Shown here piece after piece: positions 1 to 5,498 of a DNA stretch of 6,131 bases. How positions within the stretch are numbered: position 1 is the first letter of the stretch; every line of letters begins with the position of its first letter. The DNA is taken from assembly GCA_021827255.1 (NCBI GenBank), contig JAKAWO010000191.1:1-6131 (forward strand). The letters run 5' to 3'. Position numbers and translations under genes: made by a program. The notes under the pieces were generated by a model. That model was not told the DNA's origin. It saw only the letters and a program-made list of their open reading frames with translations, and ran no database searches. Origin of the DNA: Acidobacteriota bacterium (GTDB taxonomy: Bacteria; Acidobacteriota; Terriglobia; UBA7540).

Positions 1-1656
1 TCGTGGGCTGAAGGCGGATTCGGTTCGTTCCGGAAAATTGACCACCGTCACCGGGCCGCTCGCTGAGAGCGAGCGCATGGTCGAAAGCGCGTCAAAATTT
101 TTCCAGTGATCCAGTCGCGCCGCCACTGTGGCTCTCCAGCGGGGCGTAAGCTGGAGAATGTCTTCTCCAAAAACGCTTTCGTTGCGCTGCCGCCCGCCCG
201 CGCCGGTGGCTCGCGTGGCGTGGCCGCGGAAAAAAGCAATTTCATCGCTCGCCCCGCGCACTTCGCTTCCATCAAAACCCGCCACCAGCGTCTGGCGCGC
301 CTCTACCTCGCGCGACCATTGCGCGTTGAGGCCGACTTGCTGGGCCGGAACTCGCTGGCCATCCACCAGGCTTTCGCTGTTGCGGTCCGCGGCGACCGCG
401 GAGAACGTTTGATCGAACAGTTGCGGCCCGCCGTAGGCGCGAACCGAAAGCAAGCCTACTTCCGAGATTTGCCAGTTTCCTCCCAAAACGAGCTGCCGCA
501 GGTGGGTTCGATTGTATTCGAGCGGCGTGCCGTTCTGCCGTGTTTCGCGGAAGATGGACGCTTCACCAAAAACGCTCCCGGTGCTTGAAAACCGCCGTTC
601 CAGCCTCAAGTCGGCGGTTTGATGCTCGGAGCCGGCGGGCGTATCCACCCGCCCGCGCGCGCTCGGCGGTACAAGAATATAGCCGTCGGTGCTCATGGCC
701 TCGGCCGAGAGCGAGGTGTTCCACGCCCCCCAACTCGTGCCCGTCCACAGGGAAGCGTCCGGCGTATCCTCGTTGCCGTAGGAAGTATCGAGCGTCAGGC
801 CGGGATGGCTCGCCTTGCGCGTAATGAAATTGATTACGCCGCCCATCGCCGTCGTGCCGTAAAGGTCAGAAGCCCCGCCGCGCACCACCTCCACCCGCTC
901 GACGGCAGCGCGCGGCACGCGGTCCCAATAAACCCAGCCGCCGAAGGGATCGTTGAGCGGAATGCCATCCGCCATCACCAGTGCCCGGCTCGCGCCACTT
1001 GCTCCCACGCCGCGCAGCGAAACGCCCTGCGAGGTTGGATTGGCGCTGCGGCTGCCGGAACGCCGGAACAGCGTAAAGCCGGGAATCTGCCGCAGCATGT
1101 CGTCGAGCGTGAGCGCCGGCGCCGTGGACACTTCCTCGGGTGTCAGCACCAGCACGTCCGCCGCCGTTTGGCCCAGCGGTGTCGGCGTACGCGTCGCCGT
1201 CACGATGACGGTTTCCGTCCAAGGCGCTGGCACGAGCGTGATATCGAGCGGCTGTTGCGCCGTCGCGCTCCAGCTACGTTGCGCGGTCTGGAAGCCTGGA
1301 GCCGTCACCGTCAACACGCCGCCGTCCACTGGGATCGAATGAAAACTGAACCGCCCCTTACGATCTGTGATTTGCCGCGCGGAAAAACTCGCCGATTTGA
1401 AAACCACTTGAGCTCCCGCGACCGCAGCGCCCATCGAGTCGCGCGCCATGCCCGTCAGGGACATCGATTTCACGCTCTCTGGAACCGGCGGCTTTTCTTT
1501 ACGATTCTGAGCTACGGCGTTCAGCAGGGCAGGGAATTCAGCCCGCCGCGCTGCGAGGCCAAGCCTCGGCCCGCCAGCAACCAGCATCAGCGAGACCATT
1601 AAGGCCGCGGAGGCTTTCGAGGTCCGCAACTTTGAGTTTCGAGACGTCAAAGTCAT
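1..1656 (-). CDS. TonB-dependent outer-membrane receptor, N-terminal part (cut by left edge)
   Basis: Uptake channel of the outer membrane, opened by TonB/ExbBD; the ligand cannot be told from sequence. The frame is open from ATG at 1656 down to base 1 (552 codons, no stop), so the C-terminal barrel strands lie outside. Residues 1-36 look like a signal peptide: basic start (RNSKLRTSK), hydrophobic core (ALMVSLMLVAGG), likely cleavage after LGLAA. Residues 66-143 resemble a carboxypeptidase-regulatory-like beta-sandwich (ITDRKGRFSF, then VTAPGFQ). ETVIVTATRT at 148-157 resembles the TonB-box region. The plug follows at about 165-281: LDDMLRQIPGF, VSLRGVGASGASRALVMADG, then ERVEVVRGGASDLYGTTAMG and GVINFITRK. 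Alternating aromatic/polar strands from about 288 onward are the beginning of the barrel. No good Shine-Dalgarno precedes the start, but the signal peptide begins there. It is divergent from the glycosyltransferase gene. Family certain, substrate unknown. Confidence 0.95.
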   Translation of the reverse strand, partial: MTLTSRNSKLRTSKASAALMVSLMLVAGGPRLGLAARRAEFPALLNAVAQNRKEKPPVPESVKSMSLTGMARDSMGAAVAGAQVVFKSASFSARQITDRKGRFSFHSIPVDGGVLTVTAPGFQTAQRSWSATAQQPLDITLVPAPWTETVIVTATRTPTPLGQTAADVLVLTPEEVSTAPALTLDDMLRQIPGFTLFRRSGSRSANPTSQGVSLRGVGASGASRALVMADGIPLNDPFGGWVYWDRVPRAAVERVEVVRGGASDLYGTTAMGGVINFITRKASHPGLTLDTSYGNEDTPDASLWTGTSWGAWNTSLSAEAMSTDGYILVPPSARGRVDTPAGSEHQTADLRLERRFSSTGSVFGEASIFRETRQNGTPLEYNRTHLRQLVLGGNWQISEVGLLSVRAYGGPQLFDQTFSAVAADRNSESLVDGQRVPAQQVGLNAQWSREVEARQTLVAGFDGSEVRGASDEIAFFRGHATRATGAGGRQRNESVFGEDILQLTPRWRATVAARLDHWKNFDALSTMRSLSASGPVTVVNFPERTESAFSPR

Positions 1657-1691
1657 TTCTGTCGCGTCGGTGTCCGCGCCGGTGGCCTTAT

Positions 1692-1709
1692 GGTGGGCGC
1701 TCGCCCACC
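1692..1709. repeat. Perfect 8-bp inverted repeat in the divergent intergenic region
   Basis: GGTGGGCG-CT-CGCCCACC: arms 1692-1699 and 1702-1709 with a 2-bp centre. It lies 36 bp from the receptor start codon, between the two divergent genes. It could be an operator for the receptor promoter or a copy of a dispersed GC-rich palindromic element; one window cannot separate these. There is no T-run, so it is not a terminator. Confidence 0.5.
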
Positions 1710-1775
1710 GCACGAATTACGGCCGTCCCAGCAAACTGGACTTGCCATTGTAGCGGTTCGCGCCTGCCCGCGTCA

Positions 1776-1792
1776 CGTCCGGTGGCCGGACG
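1776..1792. promoter_or_regulatory. Hyphenated palindrome upstream of the glycosyltransferase, possible operator
   Basis: CGTCCGG-TGG-CCGGACG: perfect 7-bp arms around a 3-bp centre. It ends 8 bp before the -10-like hexamer TATACT at 1801-1806, so a bound protein would cover the -35 position. No factor can be named. In a GC-rich genome a palindrome of this length can also arise by chance. Confidence 0.35.
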
Positions 1793-1800
1793 ATTCGGTA

Positions 1801-1806
1801 TATACT
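1801..1806 (+). promoter_or_regulatory. Possible -10 element for the glycosyltransferase gene
   Basis: TATACT matches the sigma70 -10 consensus at five of six positions and sits in an otherwise GC-rich stretch, 69 bp before the chosen ATG. No recognisable -35 hexamer is found at 16-18 bp spacing; those positions are occupied by the palindrome. If real, it would be weak or activator-dependent. Confidence 0.3.
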
Positions 1807-1874
1807 CCAGACGACGGGAACGACTCAGGGTCTTGTTTCGTACCATCTCAAGTGAGAAAAGGCCCTCGCTGCCG

Positions 1875-3434
1875 ATGCTCAACCAGCCAGTGCTCGAAGA
1901 CGGTCAAGCTCCGCACGATTCTCCGCCTCCAAGCGCCACCGCGATGGTGTTGTCCATCGCCGCCGCCACCTTTCTCGCCCACATGCTGACGGCCTCGCGC
2001 TACGGCTATTTCCGTGACGAGCTTTACTACCTCGCTTGCGCTCGGCACCTGGCGTTCGGGTATGTGGATCAGCCGCCGATGATTGCCCTCATCGTCTGGC
2101 TGACGGTTCATACGCTGGGCACGTCGCTCTGGGCTCTGCACTTCCTTCCGGCTGTGGCCGCGGCGGCCATTGTCTGGCTGACGGCGGTGATCGCGCGCGA
2201 ACTCGGCGGCGGGCGCTTCGCTCAAAGCTTGGCCGGGCTGAGCGTCGCCCTGGCGGGTGTGTACGTGATCATCGCTCATCAACTGTCCATGAATGTCTTC
2301 GAGCCGCTCGTTTGGATGGGCTCGGCCTATGTTCTCATCCGCATCGTGAAAACTGGCAACCAGAAACTTTGGCTCTGGTTTGGCGCGCTTTCCGGGCTAG
2401 GCCTGGAAAACAAGTATTCGGTCGCGGTCTTCGGTTTCGCGGTCGTCATCGGACTTTTGCTCACCGAACACGGCAAGGCGTTCCGCGAGCGCTGGATTTA
2501 CCTCGGCGGTCTGCTGGCTTTGGCTATTTTCCTCCCCAACCTGATTTGGAACATTCAGCATCATTGGCCGTTCATCGTGCTTATGCGCAACATTCGGGCC
2601 AGCGGGCGCGATATTACCGTCGGCCCGGCGGCGTATCTGGGCGAGCAGATTTTGATGATGTCGCCGGCCAATGTTCTGATCTGGTTTCCTGGACTGCTGT
2701 TCCTGTTCTTTTCGCGCCATGGGAAGCGCTATCAGCTTCTCGGCTGGACGTTTGTCGCGGTGCTGGCGACGTTCGCCATCTTGAAAGGCAAGGACTACTA
2801 CTCAGCGCCGGTCTATCCGATGGTTCTCGCGGCCGGCGCCGTGGCGATTGAGCGGGCGGCGCGCAAGCGTTTTTGGCTCAAGCCTGCGGTGACGGCGGCC
2901 TTGGTCATCGGCACAGCGCCCCTCGTCCCCATGCTGCTCCCGGTGCTAAGCATCCCCAGCTATCTGCGATATCAGAAAGCGCTCGGCTTCACGCCGCCCG
3001 CGACCGAAAAGAGCCATCTCGCTTCGCCACTACCGCAGTATTATTCCGATGAGCTCGGCTGGCCCGAGATGGTGGCGGCGCTGGCGCGCGTTTATAATAG
3101 CTTGCCGCCCGACGAGCGCGCCCGCACGGCCATTTTCGGACAGAATTACGGCCAGGCCGGCGCGATAGATTTTTTCGGCCCACGTTACGGGTTGCCCAAG
3201 GCCATTTCCGCGCACCAAAGCTATTACTTGTGGGGGCCGCGGCAGTACACAGGCGAGTCCATGATTGTGCTCGGCGACCATCGCGCCCGTCTCGAACAGC
3301 TTTTCGAGCACGTGAAACGCGCCGGGCGGTTCGGCGTGCCCTATGCCCTCGAGCATGGCTCCATCTGGCTTTGCAGCGGGCCGCGCGGCTGGAACCTCCA
3401 AGAGATCTGGCCCCGCATCAAGAATTGGGATTGA
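1875..3434 (+). CDS. GT39-type (ArnT/PMT-like) polytopic membrane glycosyltransferase
   Basis: Predicted inner-membrane GT-C glycosyltransferase that would move a sugar from a polyprenyl-phosphate carrier to an acceptor on the periplasmic side; acceptor and sugar are unknown. It has 519 residues, normal for the family. The first luminal loop carries the family signature: YFRDELYYLACARHLAFGYV at 45-64, then DQPP at 65-68, with the acidic pair D48-E49 as the expected catalytic/metal site. About ten hydrophobic segments follow between residues 24 and 358. KGKDYYSAPVYPMVLAAGA at 304-322 is a typical conserved stretch in these proteins. Residues 375-519 are a soluble, probably periplasmic tail with GQNYGQAGAIDFFGPRYGLP at 422-441. 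The start at ATG 1875 is chosen because further upstream the frame becomes arginine/proline-rich and runs into the divergent receptor gene. Shine-Dalgarno is weak (AAAAGG, 12 nt away). ATG 1944, just before the first membrane segment, is the alternative start. Confidence 0.92.
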   Translation: MLNQPVLEDGQAPHDSPPPSATAMVLSIAAATFLAHMLTASRYGYFRDELYYLACARHLAFGYVDQPPMIALIVWLTVHTLGTSLWALHFLPAVAAAAIVWLTAVIARELGGGRFAQSLAGLSVALAGVYVIIAHQLSMNVFEPLVWMGSAYVLIRIVKTGNQKLWLWFGALSGLGLENKYSVAVFGFAVVIGLLLTEHGKAFRERWIYLGGLLALAIFLPNLIWNIQHHWPFIVLMRNIRASGRDITVGPAAYLGEQILMMSPANVLIWFPGLLFLFFSRHGKRYQLLGWTFVAVLATFAILKGKDYYSAPVYPMVLAAGAVAIERAARKRFWLKPAVTAALVIGTAPLVPMLLPVLSIPSYLRYQKALGFTPPATEKSHLASPLPQYYSDELGWPEMVAALARVYNSLPPDERARTAIFGQNYGQAGAIDFFGPRYGLPKAISAHQSYYLWGPRQYTGESMIVLGDHRARLEQLFEHVKRAGRFGVPYALEHGSIWLCSGPRGWNLQEIWPRIKNWD

Positions 3435-3522
3435 GCCGCCCTTAGGGTCTGCCGTTCGCCGTTCCAGATTCGTTGTTGAGCCATTCGAGCGGCTCTCCCT
3501 CTATGCTCGTTTCCCATGCCGC

Positions 3523-3536
3523 GTGACGGCCGTCAC
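3523..3536. promoter_or_regulatory. Perfect 14-bp palindrome, candidate operator (CRP/FNR-like spacing)
   Basis: GTGACGGCCGTCAC reads the same on both strands. It has the form GTGA-N6-TCAC, the core geometry of CRP/FNR-family sites (known consensus TGTGA-N6-TCACA), with C in place of the outer T on the left and A present on the right. Its centre is about 50 bp upstream of the predicted transcription start and it ends 7 bp before the -35 hexamer. A regulator bound here could touch polymerase at the promoter of the peptide operon. The identity of the regulator is inference. Confidence 0.55.
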
Positions 3537-3543
3537 AAATTGC

Positions 3544-3572
3544 TTGCAATGCCGCGAGAGCGGGTGTATAAG
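3544..3572 (+). promoter_or_regulatory. Sigma70-type promoter of the peptide/MNIO operon
   Basis: TTGCAA (3544-3549, four of six consensus bases) and TATAAG (3567-3572, five of six) are separated by an optimal 17 bp. Transcription would begin near 3579, giving a leader of about 36 nt before the peptide ATG at 3615. This is the best promoter match I see in the window. Confidence 0.6.
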
Positions 3573-3600
3573 CCGAAGTGAAAGGCGTAAGTAAAAACTG

Positions 3601-3606
3601 AGGAGG
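3601..3606 (+). promoter_or_regulatory. Consensus ribosome-binding site of the 25-codon ORF
   Basis: AGGAGG lies 8 nt before ATG 3615. It is the strongest Shine-Dalgarno in the window, better than those of the larger genes, and is the main reason to believe the tiny ORF is translated. The same 9-mer GAGGAGGCT occurs again at 3651-3659 inside the ORF. Confidence 0.75.
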
Positions 3607-3614
3607 CTGTCCAG

Positions 3615-3692
3615 ATGGAAGACGACAAGAAGGTGGTTGAATTGCTTCCAGAGGAGGCTTGGGTCGAACGCGAAAGCCTCGTTCCGACCTGA
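3615..3692 (+). CDS. Small 25-residue peptide, candidate precursor for the downstream MNIO enzyme
   Basis: I recognise no family. The ORF runs ATG 3615 to TGA 3690-3692 and is preceded by a promoter with 17-bp spacing and a consensus AGGAGG at 8 nt. It starts MEDDKKVVELLPEE and ends ERESLVPT; one tryptophan (W16), no cysteine and no histidine. The first half is acidic/charged and likely helical, like many RiPP leader regions; the short C-terminal part would be the core. It has no signal peptide or membrane segment. Two hairpins follow, then the DUF692 enzyme, its partner and a methyltransferase, so a substrate role is inferred from position. Alternatives: a regulatory leader peptide controlling the operon, or a chance ORF. 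Without cysteine it would not suit the usual cysteine-modifying MNIOs, though some family members modify other residues such as aspartate. Confidence 0.55.
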   Translation: MEDDKKVVELLPEEAWVERESLVPT

Positions 3693-3701
3693 CACTAACC
3701 G

Positions 3702-3727
3702 AGATCCGGCTCGTGCGGCCGGAATCT
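3702..3727 (+). other. RNA hairpin directly after the peptide stop codon
   Basis: AGATCCGGC (3702-3710) pairs with GCCGG-A-ATCT (3718-3727), giving nine base pairs with one bulged A and a 7-nt loop. It starts 10 nt after the peptide TGA. No T-run follows, so it is more likely to stabilise the 3' end of the peptide message than to terminate. Confidence 0.5.
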
Positions 3728-3734
3728 GTGGCTT

Positions 3735-3790
3735 GAAGGGGAGCTGAGTCCGATCCTGCCGGGGTCAGACGCGAGCTCCCCTTCATTTTG
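3735..3790 (+). terminator. Terminator-like hairpin between peptide gene and enzyme genes
   Basis: GAAGGGGAGCT (3735-3745) and AGCTCCCCTTC (3774-3784) are perfectly complementary over 11 bp. The 28-nt loop can itself fold (GATCC 3752-3756 with GGGTC 3762-3766). It is followed by ATTTTGT, a short imperfect T-run, so termination would be partial. A leaky terminator here would yield much peptide message and less enzyme message, a common precursor/enzyme arrangement. No separate promoter is evident between it and the next start at 3819, which supports read-through. Confidence 0.6.
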
Positions 3791-3818
3791 TCTGCTCGCG
3801 TAGCTGAACGACGCTATC

Positions 3819-4625
3819 ATGCCCGCAACAAAAATCCTTGTCGGCGCCTTCTACAATCCTCACCTCGCCGAGGAAACCCTCGCATCGGCCGGATTGATAG
3901 ATCATCTGGCGATGGCCGACCCGCCGGAAAAAAACGATCCGTACTTTCCCCAAATTCGGGAGCGCTTCGTTTTGCTCTTGCACGATTACATTCATCAGTT
4001 GGCCGATCCGATTCCGCCCCACGCGCTCGAACGCGCTCGGCAACTGGCTGAGCTTTACCGCACGCCCTGGGTGGCCGAACATTGCCAGTGTGTGATGACG
4101 CAGGATGGTCGCTTCAATGTGGATTACGTTTTTCCACCGCTATACACGCGCGACATGCTGCGCCGCTATGTTGAAAACGCCCAAGTGCTGATGAACGCGC
4201 TCGATCGCCCCTTGGCGATGGAGCAAATCCCGCGCTATTTTCGCGCCGATCTCGACGAAATGCGCGAGGGCGAGTTTTTGCGCGAGTTTTTTGAAACCAC
4301 CGGCGCCGGATTTCTGCTCGACATCGCGCACGCCTGGCTCGAAGCGCATTACCGCGGCAAGCCGCCGCGGGAATATCTCGCCAGCCTGCCGCTCGATCTG
4401 GCCACGGAACTGCACGTCGCCGGCGTGACCGATTACTCCGATCTCGACGGGCCGTGGATCGCTCCGGTCGAGCCGAGCGATGAGATGCTGGACCTGGCGG
4501 CGTGGGCGTTCGACCGTATGCCCAAAGTTCGGGCCGTGACCTTCGACGCCTTCTCAACGTTGCTCCAGCCCGGCGCGATTCCCCGCACCGTCGAGCGGAC
4601 GCGGAAAAGGCTTAACCTCGTATGA
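3819..4625 (+). CDS. DUF692 / MNIO-family TIM-barrel enzyme (MbnB/TglH/ChrH-like), divergent
   Basis: Characterised DUF692 proteins are multinuclear non-heme iron oxidases that modify peptide residues with O2 and a partner protein. This one has 268 residues, near the usual size. Family landmarks in order: FVLLLHDYIHQLADP with H55 (usual lHGvgLSlg), WVAEHCQC with H88 (usual vSEHLaw), PLAMEQIPRYF with E135 (usual llENvSSY), EGEFLREFFETTGAGFLLDIAHAW with D168/H171 (usual LLLDVNNVYV), and LATELHVAGV with H199 (usual EiHLAGH). After that it departs: the usual DTHD is DLDGPWIAPV (208-217), and the usual LIEWD is VTFDAFS (240-246). The start at ATG 3819 is secure because TAG at 3801 closes the frame and no other ATG lies between. 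It lacks a clear Shine-Dalgarno, which may keep expression low. The last codons overlap the next gene (ATGA). Family assignment is strong; the reaction is unknown, and a sugar-isomerase-like TIM barrel is the main alternative. Confidence 0.8.
   Translation: MPATKILVGAFYNPHLAEETLASAGLIDHLAMADPPEKNDPYFPQIRERFVLLLHDYIHQLADPIPPHALERARQLAELYRTPWVAEHCQCVMTQDGRFNVDYVFPPLYTRDMLRRYVENAQVLMNALDRPLAMEQIPRYFRADLDEMREGEFLREFFETTGAGFLLDIAHAWLEAHYRGKPPREYLASLPLDLATELHVAGVTDYSDLDGPWIAPVEPSDEMLDLAAWAFDRMPKVRAVTFDAFSTLLQPGAIPRTVERTRKRLNLV
4622..4625 (+). other. ATGA stop/start overlap coupling MNIO and partner genes
   Basis: The TGA of the MNIO gene (4623-4625) overlaps the ATG of the partner gene (4622-4624). 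No independent Shine-Dalgarno is obvious (only GGAAAAGGC about 10 nt upstream), so ribosomes ending on the first gene probably restart on the second, giving matched amounts of both proteins. Confidence 0.85.
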
Positions 4626-5455
4626 ATTCGCGCCAAGCCCAGGACGTGATTCTTCGCTTGCTCGCGGACGGGCCATTTCGCGCCGCGGTCATGGCGGATC
4701 CCGAGAGCCGGGGCGCCGAGGTTGCTGGCGTGGTTCTCGGCTTGGATCTGGCGGCGCTCGACCGCTTTGGGCGGTTTCTTGGCCGGCACTATTACCGCGA
4801 ACGGGTTGTCCACTATTTCAAATACGCGCGCGCCCTCTCGGCCGCGACGAATCGCCCGCCCGAAGCAGTTCTCAAGACTGCAGAATTCAAGAGCTTGATG
4901 TCGCGTTTAATCCTGGGTGATCGCGCCAGCGCCACGGCGGTTAGCGATCTGCTGCGGAATGATCTGACCCGCGACGCGGAGGCGATTCGCAGCGCCATTC
5001 CGTTCTGGGACGATCTCGTTGCCTATCAGTCAGCTTTCTTTCTGAGCGACGCTCTGCCACCGAGCGCCGCATCCCGGCCGTTTCCGGCGCGCGCTGAAAC
5101 GGCCACTCTGCTTGAGCTCCAGTGGGATTTGCCCGCCGTGCTGCCCGCGCTGCTTCGCCCTTTCGATCAGCTTCCCATTCCGCCGCGCCAGCCCACGCGG
5201 CTTCTCTTCGCCAGATCGCCTGAAGGCGAAGTGACCGTCGTGCGCTGCAACGACGCGCTGCGCGACCTGCTGGAAGGATTGACGGGCGAGGTGGACCCTG
5301 CGGCGCTCGCCTCGCGAATGGGACTCGACCCCGGCTCGATTGAGAAGACGCTGCGCCAATTGGAACGGTTGGGCGCCATCATCGCGCAGGGCAGCTTTTC
5401 ATCCTCCCACGTCGGCTCGGAGCTGGCCGACACGCGCTCCGCGCGGCAACAATAA
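4622..5455 (+). CDS. Putative MNIO partner protein (TglI/ChrI/DUF2063-like; leader-binding candidate)
   Basis: A 277-residue soluble protein that I recognise by context and layout more than by signature. Its ATG overlaps the MNIO stop in ATGA, so the two are translationally coupled and probably form a complex. Residues 7-52 (LLADGPFRAAVMADPESRGA and onward) resemble Nif11/NHLP leader domains. Residues 60-140 are helical (HYFKYARAL, TAEFKSLM, AYQSAFFLSDAL), like the N-terminal helices of DUF2063-type partners. From 163 on (LLELQWDLPAVLPALL, then PTRLLFARSPEGEVTVVRCN) the pattern fits the RRE/PqqD-like part of such partners, and 211-254 (LRDLLEGLTGEVDPAALASR, then EKTLRQLERLGAII) reads as a winged-helix. 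The tail from 255 is polar and probably disordered. In known systems the partner binds the precursor leader and presents it to the iron enzyme. A transcription regulator is the alternative because of the winged-helix, but the coupling argues against it. Confidence 0.6.
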   Translation: MNSRQAQDVILRLLADGPFRAAVMADPESRGAEVAGVVLGLDLAALDRFGRFLGRHYYRERVVHYFKYARALSAATNRPPEAVLKTAEFKSLMSRLILGDRASATAVSDLLRNDLTRDAEAIRSAIPFWDDLVAYQSAFFLSDALPPSAASRPFPARAETATLLELQWDLPAVLPALLRPFDQLPIPPRQPTRLLFARSPEGEVTVVRCNDALRDLLEGLTGEVDPAALASRMGLDPGSIEKTLRQLERLGAIIAQGSFSSSHVGSELADTRSARQQ

Positions 5456-5479
5456 TGAATCGCCGCGCGGGTAGCGTTT

Positions 5480-5484
5480 GGAGG
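5480..5484 (+). promoter_or_regulatory. Possible ribosome-binding site of the methyltransferase gene
   Basis: GGAGG lies 14 nt before ATG 5499, longer than the usual 5-9 nt. No other ATG or GTG in this frame is closer to it, and the protein aligns with methyltransferase features well after this start, so ATG 5499 is preferred. The gap from the partner stop to this ATG is 43 bp with no terminator, consistent with one operon. Confidence 0.5.
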
Positions 5485-5498
5485 GCGGCAGCGGGCTT

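Larger units (their letters stand above)
3435..3614. other. Intergenic region and leader before the peptide gene
   Basis: No credible gene is seen before the 25-codon ORF. GAGCC (3478-3482) and GGCTC (3491-3495) can form a short hairpin, but without a T-run it is a poor terminator for the glycosyltransferase gene. The rest holds the palindrome, promoter and ribosome-binding site listed separately. Confidence 0.6.

Noticed and set aside
106..588. 160-codon plus-strand open frame
   Set aside because: Antisense to the receptor gene, low-complexity arginine/alanine-rich product, no family features.
619..1602. 327-codon plus-strand open frame
   Set aside because: It lies wholly antisense to the receptor gene, whose protein is clearly recognisable; composition is that of a GC-rich shadow frame.
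1632..1874. Upstream extension of the glycosyltransferase frame to TTG 1632
   Set aside because: The added 81 residues are arginine/proline-rich, unlike the family, and would overlap the start of the divergent receptor gene.
2036..2851. 271-codon plus-strand open frame
   Set aside because: Second frame inside the glycosyltransferase gene; arginine-rich with no motif.
3433..3495. Terminator for the glycosyltransferase gene (GAGCCGC and GCGGCTC)
   Set aside because: The 7-bp arms are 49 nt apart or form only a 5-bp short hairpin, and no T-run follows.
3442..3786. 114-codon minus-strand open frame across the intergenic region
   Set aside because: It runs through the promoter, palindrome and both hairpins that make sense on the plus strand, and shows no family resemblance.
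4114..4557. 147-codon minus-strand open frame opposite the DUF692 gene
   Set aside because: Extremely arginine-rich shadow of a well-supported gene.
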